Shown: positions 26,712 to 35,777, numbered from the stretch's first letter. The stretch is DNA of 64,000 nucleotides from Rhizobium sp. BK313 (GCF_014193655.1 NZ_JACHZQ010000003.1:434001-498000), one strand, 5' to 3'. Numbers and translations are program-made. The notes: generated by a model not told the origin, from the sequence alone.

Positions 26712-27942
26712 GGTCTATCTCCTTGAAGAGGATGTTCTGGTCGATTAGGTAGCGCGCGAAGATCGGCAGGCTGGCGCCGCCAATGGCGCGTGCCTGCGGG
26801 CCTACCGCGCCTTCGATGATCTCGGGCATGACGACGCCCTGGAGGTCGAGCTCCGAGGCCGCCTTGACGGTGGCGCGCACGACACGCTCGCGCACCCAGC
26901 CTGGAAAGCCGCCGTCGATGATGGCGGCGCTGAAATCGATGATCGAGGCAGCGGCAACGATCGCCTGCGCCAGCGCCTTGGCCGTATCCTGGATCCAGAT
27001 TTCGAGTGGCGCACCGAAATCGATCCAGTTGTCAGCGGAATACCAGAGGGGGCGAGGATCGAAGCCTGCCTCCCGCAAGTAATTTTCCAAAACATAGATC
27101 GAGGCGATGTCGAGCAACTGCCGCGTCTCGCCATTGCGCCCGCGCACGGGCAGGGGGCCGAGCGCTCCTGCCGTTCCGGTCCGTCCGACGAAGATCGAGG
27201 AGTTCAGCACAATGCCGCCGCCGAGGAAGGAGCCGATGAAAAGATAGACGAAATCCGGGTAGCGCGGGCCGACGCCGAAGACGAGTTCGGCCCCGCAGGC
27301 GCTGGTGGCGTCATTCTGAAGATAGACGAGATAAGGCACGCGGGCAGCAACTTCCGCCTGCAGGTCGAAGCCACGCCAGGCCTCCATCGCCCCTTCAGGC
27401 GCACCGACTTCCTCTGCCCAGTTCCAGAGTTCGAAAGGAGCGGCTATGCCCACCCCGGCAAGCCGGCGCCGCTCTTCACCGCTGAGGTGCTTTTCAAGTT
27501 CTTGAATGCCTGATGTGACGAAGGACATGATGTCCTGCGGCAGCGGGTAAGGATAAATTTGATGGAGCTGCATCCGTATGCGCCCTACGAAATCCATCAG
27601 CACGAGATCGGCACTTCGCCGGCCGATTTTGACGCCGAAGGAGAGCACCGCATCCGGGTTGAGCCGCATCGGAATGGAAGGCTGCCCCACGCGCCCGCGC
27701 ACGGGCTCGCCGCGCGACAACAGCCCGTCTTTCTCCAGCGCCCGCATGATGACCGAGACCGTCTGTGCCGACAGCCCGCTGCGTCGGGCGATCTCCGCTT
27801 TCGACAGCGCGCCGTGACGGCGCACGAGCGACAGCACCAGCCGTTCATTATGCGCGCGGACGCGGATCTGATTCGCGCCGCCGCTGGGGTCGAGAATCAA
27901 GGGTGATGTTGGCGTATCCGCCGGGTCTTGCAGGGGAGACAT
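26695..27942 (-). CDS. frcR: ROK-family transcriptional regulator of the fructose transporter
   Basis: A 415-residue NagC/XylR-type regulator. The N-terminal helix-turn-helix (SKAEIARRSGLSAQTVSVIM) lies near residues 47-66 and the ROK sugar-binding domain follows. AAGGAG is eight bases before the ATG at 27942; an earlier frame start lies outside the family. It is divergent from frcBCAK, and its product is expected to respond to fructose or a phosphorylated derivative. Direct repeats ATCCGATT at 27994 and 28011 are candidate binding sites. It is co-transcribed with the mutarotase gene. Confidence 0.85.
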   Translation of the reverse strand: MSPLQDPADTPTSPLILDPSGGANQIRVRAHNERLVLSLVRRHGALSKAEIARRSGLSAQTVSVIMRALEKDGLLSRGEPVRGRVGQPSIPMRLNPDAVLSFGVKIGRRSADLVLMDFVGRIRMQLHQIYPYPLPQDIMSFVTSGIQELEKHLSGEERRRLAGVGIAAPFELWNWAEEVGAPEGAMEAWRGFDLQAEVAARVPYLVYLQNDATSACGAELVFGVGPRYPDFVYLFIGSFLGGGIVLNSSIFVGRTGTAGALGPLPVRGRNGETRQLLDIASIYVLENYLREAGFDPRPLWYSADNWIDFGAPLEIWIQDTAKALAQAIVAAASIIDFSAAIIDGGFPGWVRERVVRATVKAASELDLQGVVMPEIIEGAVGPQARAIGGASLPIFARYLIDQNILFKEIDHAEGH

Positions 27943-27993
27943 TGGCCCGCTCCTTCCATCATGGCCATGCCCTATTTTCCAGCAAAATGCCAC

Positions 27994-28030
27994 ATCCGAT
28001 TAATAATTCAATCCGATTTATTTATTGACA
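27994..28030. promoter_or_regulatory. frcR/frcB intergenic repeats and possible -35 element
   Basis: ATCCGATT occurs twice, at 27994-28001 and 28011-28018, 17 bases apart, next to TTGACA at 28025-28030, which could be a -35 of frcB. No strong -10 is seen at the right distance, so the promoter call is weak. The repeats sit where a ROK repressor would act. Confidence 0.4.
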
Positions 28031-28197
28031 GGACGAAATCTTTAGGATCAGATGTGCGCGTTGGAGGACGTGCGCATGGCCTTGGAGGCGGCCCATTCGG
28101 TAGAAATCTAAGCAGACATGGCGCGTCTTAAATCCGGACTCAGTGCGAGCCGGGGCAGCCGGGAAGTTCCGGTCTATTCAAATTTTGGGAGGATTGA

Positions 28198-29223
28198 ATG
28201 AAGAAATCTGTTGTTTCCGCAGCACTCGCCGCTCTGGCGATCGGCGTCGTCTTTGCCGCGCCGGCCAAGGCTGCCGACGTTTCCGCCTGCCTGATTACCA
28301 AAACGGACACGAACCCCTTCTTCGTCAAGATGAAGGAAGGTGCTACCGCTAAGGCCAAGGAACTCGGCGTGACGCTGAAGTCCTATGCCGGCAAGATCGA
28401 TGGCGACAGCGAAAGCCAGGTCGCTGCGGTCGAGAGCTGCATCGCCGAGGGCGCCAAGGGTATTCTGATCGCTGCCTCCGATACCAAGGGCATCGTTCCG
28501 ACGATCAAGAAGGCGCGTGACGCGGGCCTCCTGGTCATCGCGCTCGACACGCCGCTGGATCCGGCTGACGCCGCCGACGCGACCTTCGCCACCGACAATC
28601 TTCTCGCCGGCAAGCTGATCGGCGAATGGGCCAACAAGACGCTCGGCGACAAGGCCAAGGATGCCAAGATCGGCTTCCTCGATCTGACGCCGTCGCAGCC
28701 GACCGTTGACGTTCTGCGCGACCAGGGCTTCATGATCGGCTTCGGCATCGACCCGAAGGACCCGAACAAGATCGGCGACGAGAATGATCCGCGCATCGTT
28801 GGCCATGACGTTACCAACGGAAACGAGGAAGGCGGCCGCAAGGCGATGGAAAACCTTCTGCAGAAGGACTCCAGCATCAACGTCATCCACACGATCAACG
28901 AGCCGGCCGCTATCGGCGCCTATCAGGCACTGAAGGCTGTCGGACTGGAAAAGCAGGTCCTGATCGTCTCGGTTGACGGTGGCTGCCCGGGCGTTAAATC
29001 CGTTAAGGAAGGCGTGATCGGCGCCACGTCGCAGCAATATCCGCTGATGATGGCCGCTCTCGGCGTCGAAGCGATCAAGAAGTTCGCCGACACCGGCGAA
29101 AAGCCGAAGCCGACTGAAGGCAAGTCCTTCTTCGACACCGGCGTCTCGCTGGTGACGGACAAGCCGGTTTCCGGCCTGAAGTCGATCGACACCAAGGAAG
29201 GCACGGCGAAGTGCTGGGGTTAA
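28198..29223 (+). CDS. frcB: Fructose ABC transporter, periplasmic binding protein
   Basis: A 341-residue periplasmic sugar-binding protein with a Sec signal peptide ending PAKA-AD near residue 25. The mature start ACLITKTDTNPFF and the segment DNLLAGKLIGEWANK match rhizobial FrcB, the high-affinity fructose binder, as I remember the S. meliloti sequence. GGGAGGATTG precedes the ATG. It is followed by the permease, ATPase and a kinase-like gene. A short repeat and a GC-rich stem-loop lie between frcB and frcC and may allow surplus FrcB. Confidence 0.93.
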   Translation: MKKSVVSAALAALAIGVVFAAPAKAADVSACLITKTDTNPFFVKMKEGATAKAKELGVTLKSYAGKIDGDSESQVAAVESCIAEGAKGILIAASDTKGIVPTIKKARDAGLLVIALDTPLDPADAADATFATDNLLAGKLIGEWANKTLGDKAKDAKIGFLDLTPSQPTVDVLRDQGFMIGFGIDPKDPNKIGDENDPRIVGHDVTNGNEEGGRKAMENLLQKDSSINVIHTINEPAAIGAYQALKAVGLEKQVLIVSVDGGCPGVKSVKEGVIGATSQQYPLMMAALGVEAIKKFADTGEKPKPTEGKSFFDTGVSLVTDKPVSGLKSIDTKEGTAKCWG

Positions 29224-29240
29224 GCCCCATCCTGGGTTTG

Positions 29241-29306
29241 GCATGATCTCATTTCGAAAACCGCTTCACACGTTTTGCTGATGCGGTTCTTCAGCACGGA
29301 TCATGC
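29241..29306. repeat. Rhizobial palindromic intergenic repeat, copy A
   Basis: GCATGATC at 29241-29248 and GATCATGC at 29299-29306 bracket an interior with AACCGCTTC and GCGGTT. The same design occurs at 43152-43196 and 46093-46136. It lies between frcB and frcC and could fold into a hairpin in the mRNA. Confidence 0.65.
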
Positions 29307-29322
29307 AGTCGCGACATCAATG

Positions 29323-29347
29323 CCGGCCGGGCTTGAGCCCCGGCCGG
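29323..29347 (+). promoter_or_regulatory. GC-rich stem-loop between frcB and frcC
   Basis: CCGGCCGGG at 29323-29331 pairs with CCCCGGCCGG at 29338-29347 across a short loop. No T tract follows, so it is more likely an mRNA stabiliser than a terminator. Confidence 0.5.
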
Positions 29348-29398
29348 TTTCAACCCCGGCGGTTTCCGCGTAGTTCGGCGCGGGTGCGGAGGAAAACA

Positions 29399-30463
29399 AT
29401 GACCGGAGCACAGGAATTCGAGCGTGTTCTCGACAGCAGCGACAAGAGCGTCGCCTCGTTCGAGCACCAGGATGTCACTCTTCTCAAACGCATACAGCAT
29501 TTCTTGCATTCGACGCCGGCCGCGGTGCCGTTGATCGTATTGGTGATGGCCATCATCATCTTCGGCATTGCCATTGGCGGACGCTTCTTCTCAGCCTACA
29601 CGCTGACGCTCGTCCTGCAGCAGATCGCCATCGTCGGCATTCTCGGTGCGGCGCAGACGCTGGTCATCCTGACCGCCGGCATCGATCTGTCGATCGGCGT
29701 GATCATGGTCATTTCCGCTGTCATCATGGGTAATTGCGCCATAATCTATGGCATGCCGACGCCCATCGCCATTATTGCCGGCATGATCGCAGGTGGTGCA
29801 TGTGGGCTGCTCAATGGTTTTCTTGTCGCCAACATGAAGCTACCGCCGTTCATTGTGACGCTCGGCACTTGGAACATCGTCATGGCGACGAATTTCATCT
29901 ACTCCGCCAATGAAACCATCCGCGACACCGATGTCGATGAACAGGCGCCGCTCTTGCATTTCTTCGCCATCAGCTTCCGGCTTGGCGGCGCGGTGCTGAC
30001 TCTTGGCGTCATTGCCATGGTGCTGCTGGTGGTGGGTCTATGGTATGTTCTCAATCACACGGCGTGGGGCCGGCATGTCTATGCTGTCGGCGATGATCCG
30101 GAAGCGGCAAAATTGTCTGGTATCCAGACCAAGAAAGTGCTGCTCGCCGTCTACGGTGTTTCGGGGCTGATCGCGGCATTTGCCGCATGGGTCTCGATCG
30201 GCCGCAATGGCTCGATCTCACCCTCTTCAGCCGTGACGGATTTCAATCTTCAGGCGATTACCGCGACCGTGATCGGCGGCATCTCGCTCTTCGGCGGCCG
30301 TGGCTCGATCCTTGGTACGCTGTTCGGCGCGATGATCGTCGGCGTGGTGTCCATGGGCCTCAACATGCTCGGAGCCGATCCGCAGTGGAAGGTTCTTCTG
30401 ACGGGCGTGCTGATCATCGGCGCCGTCGCGATCGATCAATGGATCAGAAAGGTATCGGCATGA
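29399..30463 (+). CDS. frcC: Fructose ABC transporter permease
   Basis: A 354-residue membrane protein of the ribose/xylose (BPD_transp_2) permease family, about ten membrane segments. It has a long cytoplasmic N terminus of about 40 residues. GIDLSIGVIMVISAVIMG is the family hallmark in the middle and the C-terminal GGISLFGGRGSILGT is typical of RbsC-like permeases. The start at 29399 follows GCGGAGGAAAA. The stop overlaps the frcA start (ATGA), so synthesis is coupled. It pairs with FrcB and FrcA to import fructose. Confidence 0.92.
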   Translation: MTGAQEFERVLDSSDKSVASFEHQDVTLLKRIQHFLHSTPAAVPLIVLVMAIIIFGIAIGGRFFSAYTLTLVLQQIAIVGILGAAQTLVILTAGIDLSIGVIMVISAVIMGNCAIIYGMPTPIAIIAGMIAGGACGLLNGFLVANMKLPPFIVTLGTWNIVMATNFIYSANETIRDTDVDEQAPLLHFFAISFRLGGAVLTLGVIAMVLLVVGLWYVLNHTAWGRHVYAVGDDPEAAKLSGIQTKKVLLAVYGVSGLIAAFAAWVSIGRNGSISPSSAVTDFNLQAITATVIGGISLFGGRGSILGTLFGAMIVGVVSMGLNMLGADPQWKVLLTGVLIIGAVAIDQWIRKVSA

Positions 30464-31248
30464 CCACGACTGGCGAACCCCTTCTCACCGCGCGCGGCCT
30501 CGTCAAGCGTTATGGTCGCGTGACCGCCCTCGACAATGCCGATTTTGATCTTTATCCCGGCGAAATCCTCGCCGTCATCGGCGACAACGGTGCCGGCAAA
30601 TCCTCGCTGATCAAGGCGATTTCGGGCGCGACTACGCCTGATGAAGGCGAGATCAAGCTGGAGGGGAAACCAGTCCACTTCAGGTCACCGATGGAGGCTC
30701 GCGAGGCCGGCATCGAAACGGTCTATCAGAACCTGGCACTGTCGCCGGCGCTCTCGATCGCGGACAATATGTTCCTCGGCCGCGAGATCCGGAAACCCGG
30801 CATCCTCGGCTCTTGGTTCCGCATGCTCGATCGGCCGGCGATGGAAAAGCGCGCCCGCGACAAGCTCACCGAACTCGGCCTGATGACGATCCAGAACATC
30901 AACCAGGCGGTGGAAACGCTCTCCGGTGGCCAGCGGCAGGGCGTGGCGGTGGCGCGAGCCGCCGCCTTCGGTTCCAAAGTGGTCATCATGGATGAACCGA
31001 CGGCAGCCCTTGGTGTCAAGGAAAGCCGCAAGGTGCTGGAACTTATCCTCGACGTGCGCGCCCGAGGCTTGCCGATCGTGTTGATCTCGCACAATATGCC
31101 GCATGTCTTCGAGGTGGCGGACCGCATTCATATCCATCGCCTCGGGCGTCGCCTGACCGTGATCAATCCCAAGGAATATTCCATGTCCGATGCCGTTGCC
31201 TTCATGACCGGCGCCAAGGCGCCGCCGGTGGAGAATGTCGCTGCATGA
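30460..31248 (+). CDS. frcA: Fructose ABC transporter ATPase
   Basis: A 262-residue single-domain ATPase, half the size of RbsA-type fused proteins, as is usual for FrcA. Walker A is GDNGAGKSS near residue 44, the signature is LSGGQRQGV, Walker B is VVIMDEPTAALG and the switch is ISHNMPHV. It starts on the frcC stop (ATGA) and its stop overlaps frcK (ATGA), so frcC, frcA and frcK are tightly coupled. Confidence 0.93.
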   Translation: MTTTGEPLLTARGLVKRYGRVTALDNADFDLYPGEILAVIGDNGAGKSSLIKAISGATTPDEGEIKLEGKPVHFRSPMEAREAGIETVYQNLALSPALSIADNMFLGREIRKPGILGSWFRMLDRPAMEKRARDKLTELGLMTIQNINQAVETLSGGQRQGVAVARAAAFGSKVVIMDEPTAALGVKESRKVLELILDVRARGLPIVLISHNMPHVFEVADRIHIHRLGRRLTVINPKEYSMSDAVAFMTGAKAPPVENVAA

Positions 31249-31877
31249 GTCCGGTGCTTGAGGGAGTTGCCGACGAGATCATCGCGCGCGCCGGCAATGC
31301 GAAACGGTTCCTGATTGCGATAGCCGGCCCACCCGGCGCCGGCAAATCGACGCTGGCGGACAACATGGCCGAGGCGCTGAAAGCCAAGGGCGAAAGCGCT
31401 GAGGTCCTGCCGATGGACGGCTTCCACATGGACAACGCTGTGCTGATCGAAAAAGGCCTGCTGAAGCGCAAGGGCGTACCCGAAAGCTTCGACGTCCGTG
31501 CCTTCCTCGATATCGTGAGAGCGGTGAGTGCGGCCGATCAGGAGGTGCTGGTGCCGGTCTTCGATCGTTCGCGAGAGATCGCCATCGCGTCGGCTCGCAT
31601 CGTCTCGCCCGATCATCGCTTCATTATCGTGGAGGGCAACTACCTGCTCTTCAATCAGGGCAAATGGGCGGAATTGGAGGGCATGTTCGACTATTCGATC
31701 ATGCTGGCGCCGCCGATGGAGGTCCTGGAGCAGCGACTCTGGGAGCGTTGGAGGGGCTATAACCTCGATGACGAGGCGGCCGGCGCCAAGGTCTACGGCA
31801 ACGATCTGCCGAACGGCCGGCTGATCCTCGAAAACCGTCGCACGGCCGATTTCACGATCGATATCGTGCAGGGTTAA
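31245..31877 (+). CDS. frcK: FrcK, nucleoside/sugar kinase-like protein of the fructose operon
   Basis: A 210-residue P-loop protein of the uridine kinase/pantothenate kinase-like family. Walker A is GPPGAGKST near residues 28-36, PMDGFHMDNA near 56 matches the substrate loop of this family, and IIVEGNYLLF is the Walker B strand. It is the last gene of the operon with frcBCA. Its true substrate is not established; fructose phosphorylation is credited to Frk (37373-38299), so FrcK might phosphorylate another sugar or nucleoside. Confidence 0.85.
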   Translation: MSPVLEGVADEIIARAGNAKRFLIAIAGPPGAGKSTLADNMAEALKAKGESAEVLPMDGFHMDNAVLIEKGLLKRKGVPESFDVRAFLDIVRAVSAADQEVLVPVFDRSREIAIASARIVSPDHRFIIVEGNYLLFNQGKWAELEGMFDYSIMLAPPMEVLEQRLWERWRGYNLDDEAAGAKVYGNDLPNGRLILENRRTADFTIDIVQG

Positions 31878-31974
31878 ATCTCGCTGTCATTTACACGTCC
31901 TCGCCGATTGTTTTGCGGTATCGGATGGTGCTATCGAAGCGCGACAACCTGAGACCATCCAGAGGTTCGCGCCC

Positions 31975-33015
31975 ATGCAAAAGTTCACCATCCGCCGCCC
32001 TGACGATTGGCATCTGCATCTGCGCGACGGCGCCATGCTGGAAGGCGTGATCGGCGACACCTCCCGGCATTTCGCCCGCGCCATCATCATGCCAAACCTG
32101 GTGCCGCCCGTTGTCACCACCGCGGATGCAGCCGCCTATCGCGAACGCATCCTGAAGGCATTGCCCTCAGGCGACCGTTTCCAGCCGCTGATGACGCTTT
32201 ATCTCACCGAGCATACCAGTCCCGACGATGTCGAGGAGGGCAAGAGAAGCGGTCTCATCACTGCCGTCAAACTCTATCCCGCCGGTGCGACGACCAATTC
32301 CCACGGCGGCGTACGGAACATGGACAAGGCGATGCCGGTGCTGGAGCGCATGGCCAAGATCGGCCTGCCGCTCTGCGTGCATGGCGAGGTGACGACGCCG
32401 GACGTGGATATTTTCGACCGCGAGGCCGTTTTCATTGAAACCGTGCTTGATCCGCTGCGTCAGCGCCTGCCCGAACTGAAAGTCACCATGGAGCATGTGA
32501 CGACATCGGACGGCATCGACTACATCAAGTCGGCAAAGGCCAATCTCGCCGGCTCGATTACAACGCATCATCTGATCATCAACCGCAACGCCATCCTCGT
32601 CGGCGGTATCCGGCCTCACTATTACTGCCTGCCGGTCGCCAAGCGGGAGAGCCACCGTCTGGCGCTCCGCGCAGCCGCCACGAGCGGCGATCCAAGGGTT
32701 TTCCTCGGCACCGATTCCGCCCCACATGTCGATCCGCTGAAGGAATGTGCCTGCGGCTGCGCCGGCATCTACACGTCGGTCAACACCATGAGCTGCCTGG
32801 CGCACGTCTTCGAACAGGAAGGCGCGCTGGACAAACTCGAGGCCTTCGTCTCGCTGAACGGTCCGGCCTGGTACGGGCTTGCGGCGAATGAGGACCGGAT
32901 TACACTGGTCCGTCGCCCGGAATCGGTGGCCTTTCCCGACAAGATCGAAACCGGGGCAGGCTCTGTTACGGTGTTCGATCCGATGTTCCCCTTGCATTGG
33001 GACGTCGAGAGCTGA
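31975..33015 (+). CDS. pyrC: Dihydroorotase, class II
   Basis: A 346-residue zinc amidohydrolase that interconverts carbamoyl aspartate and dihydroorotate in pyrimidine synthesis. The metal ligands of the E. coli-type enzyme are all present: His13 and His15 in DWHLHLRDG, Lys99 in VKLYPAG (carbamylated), His136, His174 and the catalytic Asp247 in GTDSAPH. Length and start agree with the class II family. It follows frcK at 97 bases. pyrE lies 3.6 kb downstream, separated by four unrelated genes. Confidence 0.96.
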   Translation: MQKFTIRRPDDWHLHLRDGAMLEGVIGDTSRHFARAIIMPNLVPPVVTTADAAAYRERILKALPSGDRFQPLMTLYLTEHTSPDDVEEGKRSGLITAVKLYPAGATTNSHGGVRNMDKAMPVLERMAKIGLPLCVHGEVTTPDVDIFDREAVFIETVLDPLRQRLPELKVTMEHVTTSDGIDYIKSAKANLAGSITTHHLIINRNAILVGGIRPHYYCLPVAKRESHRLALRAAATSGDPRVFLGTDSAPHVDPLKECACGCAGIYTSVNTMSCLAHVFEQEGALDKLEAFVSLNGPAWYGLAANEDRITLVRRPESVAFPDKIETGAGSVTVFDPMFPLHWDVES

Positions 33016-33030
33016 GCCAAATAGCTTTGG

Positions 33031-33067
33031 ACACCAATAAATGCATTTCTATTTAACTGGTGTTTTT
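33031..33067 (+). terminator. Possible terminator after pyrC
   Basis: ACACCA at 33031-33036 pairs with TGGTGT at 33058-33063, followed by a T-rich run. The stem is only six bases and the loop is long and AT-rich, so this is a moderate call. Confidence 0.5.
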
Positions 33068-33213
33068 ATTTGAAAACTCTGAAAGTAGAGACGGCGGCAT
33101 ATTTCATTGAAATACATGATCTTTATCGGATGCTGTAACCAATTTGATACCCCTTGAAGGGTAGCGTGATGCTGATCCCCAACGGTGCGGAATGAAACCG
33201 TCGAAGGAAGAGC

Positions 33214-34392
33214 ATGCAGCTTGACTATAATTCTCTTCTGCTGGCCTTGGGCGTTTCCGCATCCTGTCTTGCGGTGACACTGGTCGGAAGTTGGTTTTCC
33301 CGTCGGCCGGAGACATTCCTGCTGACCTGTTCTGCTGGCCTTGCCCCCATTGTTGCAGGCATTTTCAGCTATGGCGCTTATGTCGACAAGCCGCGGCTGA
33401 CACTCGCCATCCTGACCTTCGTCCTGTTTTTCATCGGCTTTTCGACCATTTGGGCGGCGGGATATCAGTTCCGCATGCGCCGTTTTTCTATGGCCCGTGT
33501 CCTGCTGGGAAGCTTGACCGGCATTGCCGCTTCCGTGCCGGCCATGCTCGCCGGTTATGACGGCCTCGCTTTCATGGGCGACAATATCGTCATCACGGTG
33601 CTGCTCGTGCTGACCGCACGCGAATATTGGCTGAGCCGTCAGGAGGCGCCCACACCGCTCTATGGCATTACTGCGCTTTATGCTTTGACGGCCATTTCCT
33701 TTGCGCTCTGCGCGGGAGTCCTGATCTGGGACGGCAAGCTCGTGCTCGGCCACGCACCGGACAATTGGGCCGAGGATGTCAGCCTTGCCATCTGTATTGC
33801 CGGTATGACCGGCATCGGCGCCCTGTCTCTGGCGCTGCATCAATGGCGTCAGGCGGCGCATCACCGTCTGGAGGCCATCACCGATCCGTTGACCGGATTG
33901 CTTAACCGTCGCGCTCTGTTCGATCTCTACGGACAACGCTCTTTTGGGCCGTTGATGGCGGTGATCGTCTTCGACATCGACCGCTTCAAGTCCGTCAACG
34001 ATCAACACGGCCATGCCACCGGTGACCTCGTGCTGAAGCTTTTTGCCCAGGAATTGTCCACCGGGCTGCGAGCCTACGACACAGTGGCTCGTCTTGGCGG
34101 CGAGGAATTCGCGCTTGTCCTCGACAATGCTCTACCGGGCCGGGCGGAGCAGATCGCCGAGCGGGTGCGCGCCGCTTTTGCTGCCCGCGAGGTCACTGTG
34201 GACGGTAAACCCTTCGCCTGCACGGTCAGCGCCGGCATCGCGCTCGGTACCGCCGAGGGCGTCGGTTTCGACAGCGTCCTCAGCGCTGCCGACAAGGCGC
34301 TTTATGCCGCCAAGCGCAACGGCCGCAACCGTGTCGAAGTCGCGGTCTATCTGCACGCCGTCTCGCCGGACGTTTCCCGCACGGCATCCTGA
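33214..34392 (+). CDS. Membrane-bound diguanylate cyclase (GGDEF)
   Basis: A 392-residue protein with about six membrane segments in residues 1-210 and a C-terminal GGDEF domain starting at DPLTGLLNRRAL near 224. The active site is GGEEF at 295-299, and the inhibitory I-site RAYD at 286-289 lies exactly five residues before it, so c-di-GMP synthesis with product feedback is expected. No EAL domain is present. GAAGGAAGAGC precedes the ATG. The sensed signal is unknown. The gene sits between pyrC and pyrE. Confidence 0.92.
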   Translation: MQLDYNSLLLALGVSASCLAVTLVGSWFSRRPETFLLTCSAGLAPIVAGIFSYGAYVDKPRLTLAILTFVLFFIGFSTIWAAGYQFRMRRFSMARVLLGSLTGIAASVPAMLAGYDGLAFMGDNIVITVLLVLTAREYWLSRQEAPTPLYGITALYALTAISFALCAGVLIWDGKLVLGHAPDNWAEDVSLAICIAGMTGIGALSLALHQWRQAAHHRLEAITDPLTGLLNRRALFDLYGQRSFGPLMAVIVFDIDRFKSVNDQHGHATGDLVLKLFAQELSTGLRAYDTVARLGGEEFALVLDNALPGRAEQIAERVRAAFAAREVTVDGKPFACTVSAGIALGTAEGVGFDSVLSAADKALYAAKRNGRNRVEVAVYLHAVSPDVSRTAS

Positions 34393-34401
34393 TCGCGCCA
34401 A

Positions 34402-34881
34402 CTAAAATAGAGCCCGAACGAAGGCGCAGGAGGCCAGCAGTGACGCCACCGTGCGCAAATGGTTCCATCTTGTCCAATCGTTGAGATAGGTGGTCCATAG
34501 CTGGGCTGCCTCCGCTGAGCGGCCATCGACCTTATCCAAGGCGTCGTTCAAAGGGACGTTGAAGACGATTGTCGAAAGGAAGGTGGTGACGATATAAAGC
34601 GTCGCGCCGGCAATCATCAGGATGCTGACGCCGCCCCGCCAATACACGATGGCCATCACCGCGATGAACACCGACAGCGCGACGGTCAGAAGAAACACCG
34701 CCATGAACGGTGAGCGCAGGATCGCCGTGTTGATCGATTGCATGGCGGCGATGCCCTGATCGGCGGGAAGCCTGGCGAAGGCCTGCATGATGAACGTCGA
34801 GAAGGCGAAAAAGATGCCGGCGATGAGACCGCTGCCGAGTGCTGCAGCGATGAGGGCGATATTTGTGATCGGGTAGATCAT
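34402..34881 (-). CDS. DUF1772 (anthrone oxygenase-fold) membrane protein
   Basis: A 159-residue membrane protein with four hydrophobic segments; GLIAGIFFAFSTFIMQAF and FNVPLNDAL are characteristic of DUF1772. Related proteins are annotated as anthrone oxygenase family, mostly without known function in bacteria. The start codon overlaps the stop of the NmrA-like gene (ATGA), so the two form an operon, probably controlled by the divergent TetR gene. Confidence 0.85.
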   Translation of the reverse strand: MIYPITNIALIAAALGSGLIAGIFFAFSTFIMQAFARLPADQGIAAMQSINTAILRSPFMAVFLLTVALSVFIAVMAIVYWRGGVSILMIAGATLYIVTTFLSTIVFNVPLNDALDKVDGRSAEAAQLWTTYLNDWTRWNHLRTVASLLASCAFVRALF

Positions 34882-35708
34882 GGTTGGATACTCCAGATGC
34901 CGGCAGCGGCGGCTTCGTGGGCATAGTCGGAAAAATCCCTGGGTGGCCTGCCGAGCACCTGCCGGACGCCATCCATGACGCTCGAATTGCGACCGTCCAG
35001 AACCTGCGAAAAAAGCTCATGCAGGAGATCGGTCGTCTCTCGCGGCAGCCCCGCCGCAGTCAGCTCGGTGATGAACGCATCCACCGGGACCGTTTCATAC
35101 TCTATGGCGCGGCCGGAAGCTGCCGCGATCTCGGAAACCGCATCGCGAAACGACAGGGAGCGGGGTCCGGTCAACTCATAGGTTTGGTTGCGATGGCGAG
35201 GATTCGTAAGAGCCTCGACGGCCACGTCGGCAAGATCGTCGGCATCGACGAAGGGTTCCGGCACATCGCCGACCGGCAATGCCAGCTTTCCCTGGCGAAG
35301 CCCGTCCACAAAGGCGCCCTCGCTGAAATTCTGGTTGAACCAACTGGCGCGGAGCACGGTGTAGTCCACGCCCACCGCCTTGAGTTCGTTCTCGCTGAGG
35401 ACGGCTCCGTCCTCGCCACGGCCGGAGAGCAAGACAATGTGCCCGACACCCGCTTCAACTGCCGTGTTCGCGAAGGCTGAGATGGCTTCGGCCGCCCAGG
35501 CGACGGCAAGATCCGGCTGGAAGGTGACATAGGCGGCGGAGGAACCCTTCAGCGCTGCGTGCCAAGTGCCGCGGTCCTGCCAATCGAAGCTAGGTGTCGT
35601 CGAGCGCGAGGCAGCGCGGACATTGATGCCGCGATCTTTCAGGTGTTTGGCGACACGGCCGCCGGTTTTCCCCAATCCGCCGATGATGGCGATCGTCGAG
35701 ATCTGCAT
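34878..35708 (-). CDS. NmrA-like NAD(P)-binding protein
   Basis: A 276-residue atypical SDR of the NmrA/NAD(P)H-binding type. The nucleotide motif GGLGKTGGRVAKHL starts near residue 10; YTVLRASWFNQNF near 128 is typical, and no YxxxK motif is evident. Such proteins act as redox sensors or quinone oxidoreductases. It is followed by DUF1772 and diverges from a TetR regulator, with tandem repeat operators in between. Confidence 0.85.
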   Translation of the reverse strand: MQISTIAIIGGLGKTGGRVAKHLKDRGINVRAASRSTTPSFDWQDRGTWHAALKGSSAAYVTFQPDLAVAWAAEAISAFANTAVEAGVGHIVLLSGRGEDGAVLSENELKAVGVDYTVLRASWFNQNFSEGAFVDGLRQGKLALPVGDVPEPFVDADDLADVAVEALTNPRHRNQTYELTGPRSLSFRDAVSEIAAASGRAIEYETVPVDAFITELTAAGLPRETTDLLHELFSQVLDGRNSSVMDGVRQVLGRPPRDFSDYAHEAAAAGIWSIQP

Positions 35709-35728
35709 GTCAAGTTCCCCCCGGTTTA

Positions 35729-35777
35729 AAATGTGATAAATTCTCTCATTTGCGAAATGTGATAAACTCTCTTATAT
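35729..35777. promoter_or_regulatory. Tandem repeats, probable TetR operators
   Basis: Two copies of a 23-base unit beginning AAATGTGATAAA are found at 35729-35751 and 35755-35777, 26 bases apart. Each copy is also roughly two-fold symmetric (AATG near the left, CATT at the right in copy 1). They fill the space between the divergent NmrA-like and TetR genes. Confidence 0.75.
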
